In this document: in pieces, positions 51,561 through 59,674 of the stretch
Layout: every line of letters starts with the position of its first letter
How positions within the stretch are numbered: position 1 is the first letter of the stretch
Source of the DNA: Mangrovibacter phragmitis
Lineage (GTDB): Bacteria > Pseudomonadota > Gammaproteobacteria > Enterobacterales > Enterobacteriaceae
Reading direction: 5' to 3'
DNA: 64,000 nt
Assembly (NCBI RefSeq): GCF_001655675.1
Contig: NZ_LYRP01000001.1
Location: 496,001 to 560,000, forward strand
Translations under genes and position numbers: made by a program
Notes under the pieces: generated by a model
The model's input: the letters and a program-made list of their open reading frames with translations, nothing else
Databases searched by the model: none
Told to the model about the DNA's origin: nothing

Positions 51561-53045
51561 TGCCCCCGGCTGGCTTTGCGTTGCCAAAGGTAGCGTAAAG
51601 CGGAAGCAGGCTCCCGGGCAGGGAACCAGCTCAATCCGGCTACCATGCAACTGCAGAATTTGGTGAACCACCATCAACCCCAACCCGCCCCGGGACAAGC
51701 TTTCCCCTTTCAGCAATGCCGGGCGGGTAAACAACTGGCTACGTTTCTCTGACGGTATACCTGGCCCGTTGTCAGCAACCTCAATCGTAACATTTTCTGA
51801 TGACAGCCAGGCGCGGACTGCAATTGTGCTCCTCTCCGGCGTATGGCGAATCGCGTTATCCAGCAGGTTCGTCAGCACACGTTCAATCATGCCCATATCC
51901 GCACAGACCACTGGCAGCCCGGCAAGTGGCTCAACCTGCAAACGCTGGTTACGTGTTTGCGCCGCCAGCGTCATTTTTTGCATCACATCCTGTACCAGAT
52001 CTTCCAGAGAGAACGGCGTTTTATCCGGTGTTATCACGCCGTACTCCAGGCGAGCCAGCTCAAACAACGACTGCGCCATTTGGCTCACTTTGCGGCTTTC
52101 TGACAACGCGATTTCCAGATACTGACGTTTCTCTTCATCCGAAAGGTTGTCACTCAGCAACAGGATGGATTCAATATAACCGTGGATGGCGGTAAGCGGT
52201 GTGCGTAAATCATGAGAGACCGTTGCCAAAAATGCCCGACGTTCCTGGGTCTCCTGGGCAAGCTCAGCCCACTGACTGGCAATTTTCGCCTCCATCAGCG
52301 TGACCCCTTGCCACAGGCTTACCAGTTCCTGCGCCATACTACGGGTATCAGGTTCTTCAGCCGGTGTAACGCGTGGTTGCGCCAGACTGATTTGCCTGAC
52401 CCGCCTCTCCAGCGCCCTGACGGGCCTGGCAACCCAATGATAAGTCGCGCCCCCCAGAATCAGCAGCATAATAAGCAGTAACACCAGAGAAGCTGCAACC
52501 ATGACACCAATATTATGCTGCCAGGCCATGGCATGCAGTGCGCTGTAATGCTCTCCTTGCAGGATAACGTAGACATACCCGCGAACTTTACCCTGGGTAA
52601 TAAAAGGGGCTGCACTGAATACTTTTTTCCCGTGTAGTTGACGGGGATCATCACCATAAACCGGGAACGGGTCGCCATGCAAAAAAGCAGTTACCGGCTC
52701 AACAGACACTTTCTGGCGCTTAAGATGCCCGGGTGGTGCGGCATCGTTAATGATCATCCCCTGGGGGTCTATCAGGTATAACTCCACATTTGGGTTAACC
52801 GCCATCAGGTTATTAAACAGCGCCCGGGTTTGTTCCCCTGCCATACCTTCATCCGCAAGGCGGGGATACTGGCGTACCAGATGTTGTGCCAGCCCGGCAG
52901 AAAGCTGCTGAACAACTGCATTACCGTAGTTACGCGTCAGCGAAACCTGAACACCAGCCAGCAATGCGCCGCCGGACACTAATAATAAGAGAAATAGCGC
53001 AGCCAACCTGCGTGATAACGTGCCAAATAGCCGGGTCATTCTCAA
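51537..53045 (-). CDS. Sensor histidine kinase of two-component system
   Basis: Inner-membrane kinase of 502 residues. Helices near residues 14-32 and 180-200 flank a periplasmic sensor of about 145 residues, followed by HAMP, the H-box FLATVSHDLRTPLTAIHG with His278, N-box NLLDNAIRHTP and G boxes ADNGPGIP and GGLGLMVVHQ. The signal is unknown. It overlaps the response regulator gene by 4 nt and trkG at the 3' end by 24 nt. Proximity suggests, but does not prove, a link with potassium or osmotic control. Confidence 0.9.
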   Translation of the reverse strand: MRMTRLFGTLSRRLAALFLLLLVSGGALLAGVQVSLTRNYGNAVVQQLSAGLAQHLVRQYPRLADEGMAGEQTRALFNNLMAVNPNVELYLIDPQGMIINDAAPPGHLKRQKVSVEPVTAFLHGDPFPVYGDDPRQLHGKKVFSAAPFITQGKVRGYVYVILQGEHYSALHAMAWQHNIGVMVAASLVLLLIMLLILGGATYHWVARPVRALERRVRQISLAQPRVTPAEEPDTRSMAQELVSLWQGVTLMEAKIASQWAELAQETQERRAFLATVSHDLRTPLTAIHGYIESILLLSDNLSDEEKRQYLEIALSESRKVSQMAQSLFELARLEYGVITPDKTPFSLEDLVQDVMQKMTLAAQTRNQRLQVEPLAGLPVVCADMGMIERVLTNLLDNAIRHTPERSTIAVRAWLSSENVTIEVADNGPGIPSEKRSQLFTRPALLKGESLSRGGLGLMVVHQILQLHGSRIELVPCPGACFRFTLPLATQSQPGALTAPEGA

Positions 53046-53758
53046 CCCTCACTGCCTGGCGGCAGAAACTTATATCCCTGCCCCCATACAGTGACAATTA
53101 ACTGTGGTTGTGACGAGTCAGTTTCTAATTTAATACGCAGGCGGTTAATGTGCGTATTCACCGTGTGTTCATAACCTTCATGCTGGTAACCCCACACCTG
53201 GATCAATAAATCCAGCCGGGAAAAAATTTCCCCAGGATGACGGGCGAAGAAATAGAGCAAATCGAATTCACGCGGTGTCAGATCCAGCAACTGTTCGTGC
53301 TGTGTTGCCTGGCGGCTTAGTGGGTCCACCGAAAGCCCGGAGAAATGCAACACCCCGGCGTCGCGTTTGAGTGTATCGCTCATGGCTTGCTGACGGCGAA
53401 ACAGCGCATTAAGGCGGGCTAACAATTCAGGCGCCGAAAACGGTTTAGTCACGTAATCGTCAGCCCCCAGATTCAGCCCCTGAATGCGTTCAGTTTCCCC
53501 TGAGCGGGCACTGACGATGATAATGGGCATATAGCGTGCCTGAGTCCGTGCCTGGCGGCAAATCTCAAGGCCATCAATTTCAGGTAGCATCAGATCAAGA
53601 ATCAGCGCATCCCAGCCGCCGCGGTTAAGTAACTGCACGCCACGCGCTCCTTCAGTTGCGAGCGTTGTTTCATAGCCCGCGTTGCGCAAATGTAGTTGTA
53701 ACAAACGGGCAATATGGGGGTCATCTTCAATGACTAATACGCGCCTGGTCTCACTCAT
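53042..53758 (-). CDS. OmpR/PhoB-family response regulator
   Basis: Regulator of 238 residues: receiver with acidic pair VIEDDPH, phospho-acceptor Asp55 in LILDLMLPEIDG and Lys in VTKPFSAPELLARL, then a winged-helix DNA-binding domain (LTPREFDLLYFFARHPGEIFS, VNTHINRLRIKLE). First gene of the regulator-kinase pair. Targets are not known. Confidence 0.92.
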   Translation of the reverse strand: MSETRRVLVIEDDPHIARLLQLHLRNAGYETTLATEGARGVQLLNRGGWDALILDLMLPEIDGLEICRQARTQARYMPIIIVSARSGETERIQGLNLGADDYVTKPFSAPELLARLNALFRRQQAMSDTLKRDAGVLHFSGLSVDPLSRQATQHEQLLDLTPREFDLLYFFARHPGEIFSRLDLLIQVWGYQHEGYEHTVNTHINRLRIKLETDSSQPQLIVTVWGQGYKFLPPGSEG

Positions 53759-53949
53759 GAGGCCTCCTGCTTACCAATATCCCCTGAGTTTACACAAATC
53801 CTCATCGCAGATTTATCACATTTTATTTAACTTTACGCCAGGTCGCTTATGCGGTTGCCTGGCGAAAAAATGCCATTTATTCCCCACACAACCGGGAAAT
53901 AAATGCATCTTATTCTTTTTTTATTTTATGAGTCATTATCAGTCCCACC

Positions 53950-54158
53950 GATAATGAACAGGTGTCTGTGGCAATAACCACGCAGGATTATCCGATATTA
54001 ACTTCCTGCAATGGTATGTTGCTGAACAGGCCGAGGAAGAGAAACTATTTAAATCTGTTATTGATAAACTACGCCTTGTTGGCAACAGCGGTGAAGGGTT
54101 GTAATTCATTGATAAGGAACTGGCCACGCTGGATACCCAAGCCTGCTTCATAGCATAA
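53950..54158 (+). pseudogene. ftnA: ftnA remnant (ferritin A, C-terminal part)
   Basis: Plus-strand sequence encodes [15 protein letters not shown], then after a one-base loss the shifted frame gives [19 protein letters not shown] and [15 protein letters not shown], a stop (TAA at 54102), then FIDKELATLDTQ. This follows the last 60 or so residues of E. coli FtnA in order. The N-terminal two thirds is missing, and there is one frameshift (near 53995) and one internal stop. It sits beside yecH exactly as ftnA does in E. coli. Confidence 0.88.
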
Positions 54159-54239
54159 CACGATGCCAGTAAGATGATACTTGTGGGCATCGTAGTTTTA
54201 CAGGTATGCGACCATCCCTTGTTTTGCGTTAATGCATTC

Positions 54240-54479
54240 TTAATGCTGGCAAATTTTATCCGGGCTTGTGGTAAAGCCCTGCCCTTCATCAATGAACTTC
54301 CCTTTCTGCGCCAGAAAAGCGACCAGGGCTTCAGCATCAAGGCCACGGGCAGAACAGGTGTGATACCGAGTCTGCTCGCCAAATTTTTCTTTGATTGCTG
54401 CTACCAGCGTTGCTGCAGTCCAGGCTGTTTCTGACCCCAGCATCATCTTCAATACTTCATGACCATGAACAGATTCCAT
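54240..54479 (-). CDS. yecH: YecH, DUF2492 family protein
   Basis: Small protein of 79 residues, the E. coli YecH length. The sequence MESVHGHEVLKMML, KEKFGEQTRYHTCSARGLDAE and the C-terminal DKICQH are conserved. The two Cys and two His residues suggest a metal-binding role, which is inferred. The start is the ATG at 54479; a TTG directly before it is not needed. Confidence 0.88.
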   Translation of the reverse strand: MESVHGHEVLKMMLGSETAWTAATLVAAIKEKFGEQTRYHTCSARGLDAEALVAFLAQKGKFIDEGQGFTTSPDKICQH

Positions 54480-54633
54480 CAAATATGCCTCATCAAAAAT
54501 GAAGGATTTTACGTAATAACACCGACTACAGCGTTGCGCCAGAACAAAGAATGAAAGAATGGAGAAAACCCGCCAGTGTAAAAATTTCCGTTAGGTTATA
54601 AAATACAGAATGGAATATGGGGTGTTTTTTAAA

Positions 54634-54710
54634 TAAAAAAACTGGCAGTTCGACATCGAAACTGCCAGCCAATCACAAACAGAGATATTGAGTAGGCTCT
54701 TCCTTAAGTC
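54634..54710 (-). ncRNA. Candidate small RNA, unnamed
   Basis: A self-contained unit: sigma-70 promoter upstream, then about 75 nt, ending in the hairpin CTGGCAGTT...AACTGCCAG (54642-54668) and seven Ts. No ORF is present. The 5' part contains the unpaired sequence TTAAGGAAGAGCC, which could be a seed. It lies almost 350 bp past the end of the DapA-like gene and is unlikely to be that gene's terminator. I do not recognise it as a named E. coli sRNA. Confidence 0.6.
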
Positions 54711-54716
54711 GAACTA

Positions 54717-54746
54717 TTTATACAGCCTGACACCATACAGGTTCAA
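54717..54746 (-). promoter_or_regulatory. Sigma-70 promoter of the small-RNA candidate
   Basis: Minus strand -35 TTGAAC (54741-54746), 18-bp spacer, -10 TATAAA (54717-54722). Four of six and five of six consensus positions match respectively. Confidence 0.55.
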
Positions 54747-55011
54747 CAAAATATTTTTGTGCCATAGCCTGATTAATCAAATTAAAGAAATTTGACCATA
54801 AAAAACATATGGTTAAATACAAAAAGCAATATAGGTATCACTATATAATCAATAAGAGGTATTGTGTATCCCACTAATGTTTTATCAGCCATTATCATTC
54901 ATTGCGCTTACATAAAAAACAAACCAATAATCACATAATATTTAATCTGCAAGTAATCACAGGCGATATCATTTTAATCATTACTTAATGCCCATCTACA
55001 TAAATTATTCA

Positions 55012-55027
55012 GGGCACAGAAGTGCCC
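55012..55027 (-). terminator. Weak hairpin after DapA-like gene
   Basis: GGGCAC pairs with GTGCCC across a 4-nt loop; the T-run on the minus strand is poor. Confidence 0.4.
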
Positions 55028-55054
55028 CGGAATACAATGTGACTAAAAGCAGCT

Positions 55055-55930
55055 TTACCACCGGAGCAACGCCATCACAGCCTGAATATCAGTCAGTACA
55101 TTATCTGCCACGGGTTGAAGTGGTCGGGGAAGACCATCACAAGGCGTTATTCCGGCCAGATGTGCCATAGCGGCGACTACTCGCAAGCTGCCATGCTGCC
55201 GGAACAGCTGCCATACAGGTTCAAGCTGCCTGTTTATCTCCTCTGTTTCTGCCTGAGCGCTGCGAAACAATGCCTGGCTAATCGCCGGATATAACCCGGC
55301 AAGTACGGAATACCAAATATCAAAACCCCCCGCTATTGCAGCCCACGCATGAGCATCGCCGCTAACGCCTAAAGTGACCCGCTCAGGTAACAGACCACGC
55401 CAGTACTGTGCAACACGGTTAGCTTCACATTGTTCTGCAGCGATACCCGGTAATTTAATCGAAGCAATATTGGGCAACCGGGCAATTTGTGTGAGCAGCT
55501 CATCACTAAAATCAAAATGAGTGGTACGTGGGTTAACGTAGACACAAACAGGTACAGATGACGCCTGGCTTACTGTTTCATACAACCCAAATACTTCTCT
55601 GTCGGATAAGGGCTGGTAAGATAACGGAGCAAGCAGAACAGACGAAGCTCCTGCATGTTGGGCGTCATAAAGGTGTTGTAAAACATCACGCTGGCGATTG
55701 GCCCCAATTCCAACCATCACAGGGGTACCTTGTGCGGCTTCAACCGCCAACTTCACCAACAGAGCTCGCTCTTCGCGATTAAGATAGGCGTAGCTTCCTG
55801 TCGAACCCGCCACACAGATACCATCAATTTTCGCCGCAGAGAGTTGGCTAATAATCTGTGTAAATGCCCCTAAATGAAGTTGTTGTTCATCAAGTGGTGT
55901 TAATGGAAATGCGTACAGACCTGACAGCAT
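55055..55930 (-). CDS. DapA-family (dihydrodipicolinate synthase-like) lyase
   Basis: TIM-barrel class I aldolase/lyase of 291 residues in the DapA/NanA family. It has the substrate-binding GSTGSY, the tyrosine in CVYVNPRTT and the Schiff-base lysine in IASIKLPG. Location and divergence from DapA suggest a catabolic pyruvate-dependent aldolase, substrate unknown. The ATG at 55930 has AAGGAG five bases upstream; an earlier in-frame ATG at 55948 is unsupported. It starts 20 bp downstream of the ASCH gene stop, so the two probably share a transcript. Confidence 0.85.
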   Translation of the reverse strand: MLSGLYAFPLTPLDEQQLHLGAFTQIISQLSAAKIDGICVAGSTGSYAYLNREERALLVKLAVEAAQGTPVMVGIGANRQRDVLQHLYDAQHAGASSVLLAPLSYQPLSDREVFGLYETVSQASSVPVCVYVNPRTTHFDFSDELLTQIARLPNIASIKLPGIAAEQCEANRVAQYWRGLLPERVTLGVSGDAHAWAAIAGGFDIWYSVLAGLYPAISQALFRSAQAETEEINRQLEPVWQLFRQHGSLRVVAAMAHLAGITPCDGLPRPLQPVADNVLTDIQAVMALLRW

Positions 55931-55950
55931 AGTAACTCCTTCATTCAAGG

Positions 55951-56268
55951 TTACCCTTCGTCAATACGGCGAAAAGAAATCACATACAATTGCTGCTCAC
56001 CCGGATATATCTGGCTGATAACATCCTGTAATTCTGCCAAAGACATATTTTCCTGCCTGGCATGGTCATTTGTTAAATCTCCAGGGGCGACAGGCACAAC
56101 AGAAATGACCTCGATAGTGCAAAAAATGCTGCTATCGTCTTCGTACCCTACACGTAATTGTTCACCAGGGTGAAAATGTGATTCTGTTTTATCGCGAATA
56201 GTAATTATTTTCTTATCGCTTAAGATATCGGCGGCAAAGCGCCGGTAAAAAGTGATATCAGGTTTCAT
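55951..56268 (-). CDS. YqfB-like ASCH-domain N4-acetylcytidine amidohydrolase
   Basis: ASCH-domain protein of 105 residues homologous to E. coli YqfB, which hydrolyses N4-acetylcytidine. The proposed catalytic residues map to Lys20 and Thr23 (DKKIITIRD) and Glu73 (RQENMSL), one less than the E. coli numbers 21, 24 and 74. The conserved GEQLRVGYED and IYPGEQQLYVISF follow. It precedes the DapA-like gene in an apparent two-gene unit. This is not the usual yqfB location. Confidence 0.85.
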   Translation of the reverse strand: MKPDITFYRRFAADILSDKKIITIRDKTESHFHPGEQLRVGYEDDSSIFCTIEVISVVPVAPGDLTNDHARQENMSLAELQDVISQIYPGEQQLYVISFRRIDEG

Positions 56269-56653
56269 CGTTATCCTTATCAGGCAGACTCAGTCTATTC
56301 CGGCGAGTTTTATTACGTAATTACACTATGTTACGCCACTTTCATCTCTGCCGACGTACAAATTATGTAAATAATAATGCCTCACATTGTTAAAATAACC
56401 ACTTATTTTGTGAGGATGTTCACGGTTATCCTTGCTTAATCCCTTTACATTGCGTGGGCATGTTCAGCCAGCGTTGCTGCTATAACGCAAATATTCTCAT
56501 TTAAAACAGTGGGCTGCATAACTATTGCCGCAGTAAAGCAATAGCTGTAACTCAGTTTGCAACAGCATCCGGCCTGGGATTTTTGCTAACAACGGAAGGT
56601 ACCGCTGCCTGTGCACCATGTTATTACTCTCATTAATGAACAGGGGAAGATCA
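56269..56653. other. Divergent ASCH / alcohol dehydrogenase region
   Basis: 385 bp containing promoters for both flanking genes and one CRP-like site at 56409-56424. The rest is AT-rich without further recognisable elements. Confidence 0.45.
56409..56424. promoter_or_regulatory. CRP-like site upstream of alcohol dehydrogenase
   Basis: TGTGA-N6-TCACG matches the CRP half-sites at 9 of 10 positions. It is about 240 bp from the dehydrogenase start and 140 bp from the ASCH gene start. Confidence 0.45.
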
Positions 56654-57811
56654 ATGTCGACATATTATTTCCTGCCCACCCGTAATGTATTTGGCGAAAA
56701 CAGTGTTCAGGAAGCCGGGGTTCTGGCAAAAACACTAAATGTTAAAAAGATCCTTATTGTTACCGATGCTTTTTTAGCCAAAAACGGGATGGCAGACAAA
56801 GTTGCGGCCATTTATAAAGATGCCGGAATTGATGTGCATATTTTTGGCGGCGCAGAACCCAACCCGACTGATAAAAATGTGGAAGAAGGCATCACCTGTT
56901 ATCGCGAACATGGATGTAACGCCATTGTTTCTCTGGGTGGCGGTTCTTCTCACGATTGCGCAAAAGGCATTGGGTTGCTTGCAGCAAATGGTGGCAATAT
57001 TCGTGACTACGAAGGGGTTGATAAATCCAAAAACGACATGATCCCGTTAATGGCGATTAATACTACGGCAGGTACTGCCTCGGAAATTACACGTTTTTGT
57101 ATTATCACTGATACAGAACGTAAAGTGAAAATGGCCATTGTTGACTGGCGTGTCACCCCGCAAATTTCTATTAATGACCCGGTACTGATGGTCGGCATGC
57201 CTCCTTCACTGACTGCTGCAACCGGTATGGATGCCCTGACCCATGCTATTGAAGCTTATGTGTCCACTATGGCGAACCCACTGACAGATGCTGCGGCGCT
57301 GAAAGCCATCACCATGATCACCCAGTACCTGCCTAAAGCCGTCGCTAATGGCGAATATATGAAAGCCAGAGACAATATGGCTTATGCGCAATACCTGGCG
57401 GGTATCGCATTCAATAATGCCTCTCTGGGATATGTGCATGCTATGGCTCATCAGTTGGGAGGTTTTTATAACCTGCCTCACGGGGTATGTAACGCTATCC
57501 TGCTGCCTTATGTCGAATCATTCAATTTGATCAGCAACCTGAACCGATTCCGTGATATAGCCGAAGCAATGGGAGAATGCGTTGAAGGCCTTTCTACTGA
57601 TGAAGCCGCGGCAAAAGCTATCACAGCAATTCGCCGTCTGAGCAAACAAGTTGGTATCCCCGACTCACTTAAGAGCCTGGGTGTTAAACCAGAAGATTTC
57701 GCCATTATGGCTGAGAATGCGAAGAAAGATGTTTGCCAGTTGACTAACCCGCGTAAAGCCACCAAAGAACAGGTGATTGAACTTTACCGCCAGGCGTATG
57801 AAGGCGAATAA
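56654..57811 (+). CDS. Iron-type (group III) alcohol dehydrogenase
   Basis: NAD(P)-dependent alcohol dehydrogenase of 385 residues. The nucleotide-binding motif is SLGGGSSHDCAKGIG, and metal ligands lie in GMDALTHAIEAYVS (Asp, His), GYVHAMAHQLGG (His) and NLPHGVCNA (His). It resembles E. coli YiaY and Bacillus methanolicus Mdh (AEPNPTDKNVEEG, VKMAIVDWRVTP), so the natural alcohol is not clear. The ATG at 56654 has AGGGGAAG about six bases upstream; an in-frame start 12 codons earlier is less likely. A terminator follows at about 40 bp. Confidence 0.9.
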   Translation: MSTYYFLPTRNVFGENSVQEAGVLAKTLNVKKILIVTDAFLAKNGMADKVAAIYKDAGIDVHIFGGAEPNPTDKNVEEGITCYREHGCNAIVSLGGGSSHDCAKGIGLLAANGGNIRDYEGVDKSKNDMIPLMAINTTAGTASEITRFCIITDTERKVKMAIVDWRVTPQISINDPVLMVGMPPSLTAATGMDALTHAIEAYVSTMANPLTDAAALKAITMITQYLPKAVANGEYMKARDNMAYAQYLAGIAFNNASLGYVHAMAHQLGGFYNLPHGVCNAILLPYVESFNLISNLNRFRDIAEAMGECVEGLSTDEAAAKAITAIRRLSKQVGIPDSLKSLGVKPEDFAIMAENAKKDVCQLTNPRKATKEQVIELYRQAYEGE

Positions 57812-57852
57812 CCCGAATTCTGTACGGGCTTATTACCTATGATAATAAAAAG

Positions 57853-57878
57853 ACCTGATGCCTGGCGTCAGGTTTTTT
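57853..57878 (+). terminator. Alcohol dehydrogenase terminator
   Basis: ACCTGA (57853-57858) pairs with TCAGGT (57868-57873), with GCC/GGC closing the inner stem, then six Ts. Confidence 0.88.
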
Positions 57879-58111
57879 ATTATCTTTGACTTTACACCTC
57901 CACGACATATCAATATTTTCTACTAATTAGCAAAGTTATAACGAAATAATAAAGATATATACATCATCACATCCCAGTTTATCGAATTTTATTCGACTTT
58001 CATAAACAACAAGAAGTACACTTACACGCTTATAGTTAGTTCGCGTTACTAACTGTATGCAAGAATAAAGTACATAGCAATATTGTCTTATAATAAGAAA
58101 GGATGCTAAGA

Positions 58112-58537
58112 GTGGGTAAATTGTTAAGAAATTATATTATTTGTTTAAAAAAGTATTTCACCTTTAAAGGCCGTGCCCCACGCGCAGAATTTGTAACATT
58201 TACATTAGCCAACCTGGTGCTGGAATCAGTCCTCAAATTGTATAGTCCGGATTATTATATTCTTTTGGATATCTTTCTGTTCATTCCAGGATTAACTGTA
58301 TCCGTTCGCCGCCTTCATGATCTCAATCAGTCAGGATTACTCATCCTCGGGCCAATAGGTTTTGCCTTTGTAGGTTTTATTGCTTTGTTATTCAGTTATT
58401 CTTCGGCCACCAGTATCCCAGGAACCGTTATGCTTCTTCTGTCTGTCGTATTCACTCTGGGTTTGTTCATCTGGTCGCTGTTTTATCGCGGTACCAAAGG
58501 GAATAATCAATATGGTGAAGATCCGTTACAGTGTTAG
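58112..58537 (+). CDS. DUF805 membrane protein
   Basis: Inner-membrane protein of 141 residues in the DUF805 (YhaH/YhaI-like) family. KKYFTFKGRAPRAEF and VSVRRLHDLNQSG are the family hallmarks, followed by three hydrophobic helices and the C-terminal GTKGNNQYGEDPL. Function unknown. The GTG at 58112 has AAAGGA eight bases upstream; the ATG at 58103 abuts that sequence and is less suitable. Confidence 0.85.
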   Translation: MGKLLRNYIICLKKYFTFKGRAPRAEFVTFTLANLVLESVLKLYSPDYYILLDIFLFIPGLTVSVRRLHDLNQSGLLILGPIGFAFVGFIALLFSYSSATSIPGTVMLLLSVVFTLGLFIWSLFYRGTKGNNQYGEDPLQC

Positions 58538-58987
58538 GGGAATCCCCCCGAACAACCAGTGCTGCAGTAAGTAGAATTTCCCCCAGGGCTGAATGCAGGA
58601 GGCTGATCTGAGGAATATTCTTGTGCTACAGCCGATTATTGGGTACAGCACGATAATAATGGCAATGCGATATGCACACTTTGCCCCAATTCACCTTGAT
58701 GCTGCAGTAGCGTTAAATCCGTTTGGTAGTATTTCAGAAAGTGCAGTGTTGGAAACCGATAATTAGTATCGCCACACTGCCCTGCCCCCGTAGCGGGAGA
58801 TTGCCCCCGCCACCTGCGCGCATCACACTTGCGTGTTTTTGTGCAGTGGTGGAACTGGTCGCGGGCAGCGCCAGTGCAGGCGGTGCGGGTGCTCTTCGGG
58901 GGTAAAAAATTGTGCAATTCTGTGCACTATTGCGCTACAGAAAAAGAAAGCCTGGAGGGAAGAAAAGCCGCCTCAAAAGACAGCTTC
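58538..58987. other. Intergenic region at the left edge of the prophage scar
   Basis: About 450 bp. 58780-58900 is GC-rich, unlike its AT-rich left neighbour, and has overlapping open frames on both strands that lack ribosome-binding sites. The minus-strand frame (around CDARRWRGQSPATGAGQCGD) faintly recalls phage Icd/Ash-type regions, which I cannot confirm. Confidence 0.35.
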
Positions 58988-59377
58988 TCAGATTAGTGGG
59001 GGATTAACGGAAAGTCGGCGCAAAACAGAAGCAATATCACCGCTACTCAATGATCCCATCGCTGCGGATACTGTCAGCTCTTCAAGTTCGTCACCTTCAT
59101 CTCGGATATCAATGTCGTTGCGCTTTAAAAAAGCCATCGCAACGAAAAAGGCAGTTCGCTTATTGCCGTCATTGAAGATTTGACCACGGGAAATAGCGAC
59201 AAGATACGTTGCAGCGAGTTCGTGAATATCCTCAACGCCTTCATAGTAAAGCTGGTTCTGAACACGATAAATGATCGCTTCTGCTCTTCCCGGCTCTGGC
59301 ATTCCCTGAACGCCAGGCAAAGCTGCAAGCAGACGGTCATGAAACGCTATCACCTCCTGAGCGCTAATCCATTTCAT
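58988..59377 (-). CDS. doc: Doc-like toxin (Fic fold), H66Q variant
   Basis: Death-on-curing toxin family protein of 129 residues. P1 Doc phosphorylates EF-Tu. The Fic/Doc motif reads RGQIFNDGNKRTA: Asp70, Asn72, Lys73 and Arg74 are present, but the catalytic His66 of P1 Doc is Gln. The start overlaps the phd stop by 4 nt, the normal antitoxin-toxin order. The substitution may reduce or alter activity, or may define a natural subgroup. Confidence 0.88.
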   Translation of the reverse strand: MKWISAQEVIAFHDRLLAALPGVQGMPEPGRAEAIIYRVQNQLYYEGVEDIHELAATYLVAISRGQIFNDGNKRTAFFVAMAFLKRNDIDIRDEGDELEELTVSAAMGSLSSGDIASVLRRLSVNPPLI

Positions 59378-59595
59378 CTGTCGGCCAGCGCCTTAATAGT
59401 ACGACCATGCCGCCCCATAATTTCGGCAAATTCAGCATCCAGCTTTGCCTTCTGCCACGCGTTGAAATCATCCCGACTGATAAGCACAGCGGCAGAGCCA
59501 TCGCGACGAGTTATTTCTACAGGCTCGCCAGCCGTAGCCGCTTCCATTACCTCGGCAATATTTTGCCGGGCCTGAGATGTGGTATAAGTTCGCAT
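59374..59595 (-). CDS. phd: Phd/YefM-type antitoxin
   Basis: Antitoxin of 73 residues with a Phd/YefM DNA-binding N-terminus (MRTYTTSQARQNIAEVMEAA, EPVEITRRDGSAAVLIS) and a C-terminal helix (WQKAKLDAEFAEIMGRHGRT) expected to cover Doc. The ATG at 59595 has a strong AAAGGAGG site. An upstream open frame adds 56 codons that run through the operator repeats and is not coding. Four 13-bp repeats upstream are its likely operators. Confidence 0.9.
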   Translation of the reverse strand: MRTYTTSQARQNIAEVMEAATAGEPVEITRRDGSAAVLISRDDFNAWQKAKLDAEFAEIMGRHGRTIKALADR

Positions 59596-59609
59596 ATAAC
59601 CTCCTTTGA

Positions 59610-59661
59610 TGTACGTTTTAAATGTACAACATAGATGTACAACATAGATGTACAACAGGCA
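59610..59661. repeat. Four 13-bp repeats, likely Phd operator
   Basis: TGTAC recurs at 59610, 59623, 59636 and 59649, exactly 13 bp apart. The two central units are identical (TGTACAACATAGA); the outer ones diverge after the core. TGTACA is itself palindromic. They lie 15-66 bp upstream of phd. Confidence 0.85.
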
Positions 59662-59674
59662 ACGGTAAAAAATA

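Larger units (their letters stand above)
54480..55054. other. Intergenic region with small-RNA candidate
   Basis: About 575 bp. 54634-54746 contains a promoter-terminator unit on the minus strand. 54750-55010 is very AT-rich with no ORF. A hairpin at 55012-55027 follows the DapA-like gene. Confidence 0.5.

Noticed and set aside
53939-54382. 147-codon minus-strand frame
   Set aside because: It is antisense to the ftnA remnant and overlaps yecH; the plus-strand ferritin similarity explains the sequence.
54988-55170. 60-codon plus-strand frame
   Set aside because: It overlaps the 3' end of the DapA-like gene in antisense and crosses its hairpin.
58636-59183. Overlapping frames on both strands recalling phage Icd/Ash proteins
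   Set aside because: No ribosome-binding sites. The resemblance is from memory and cannot be confirmed without a search.
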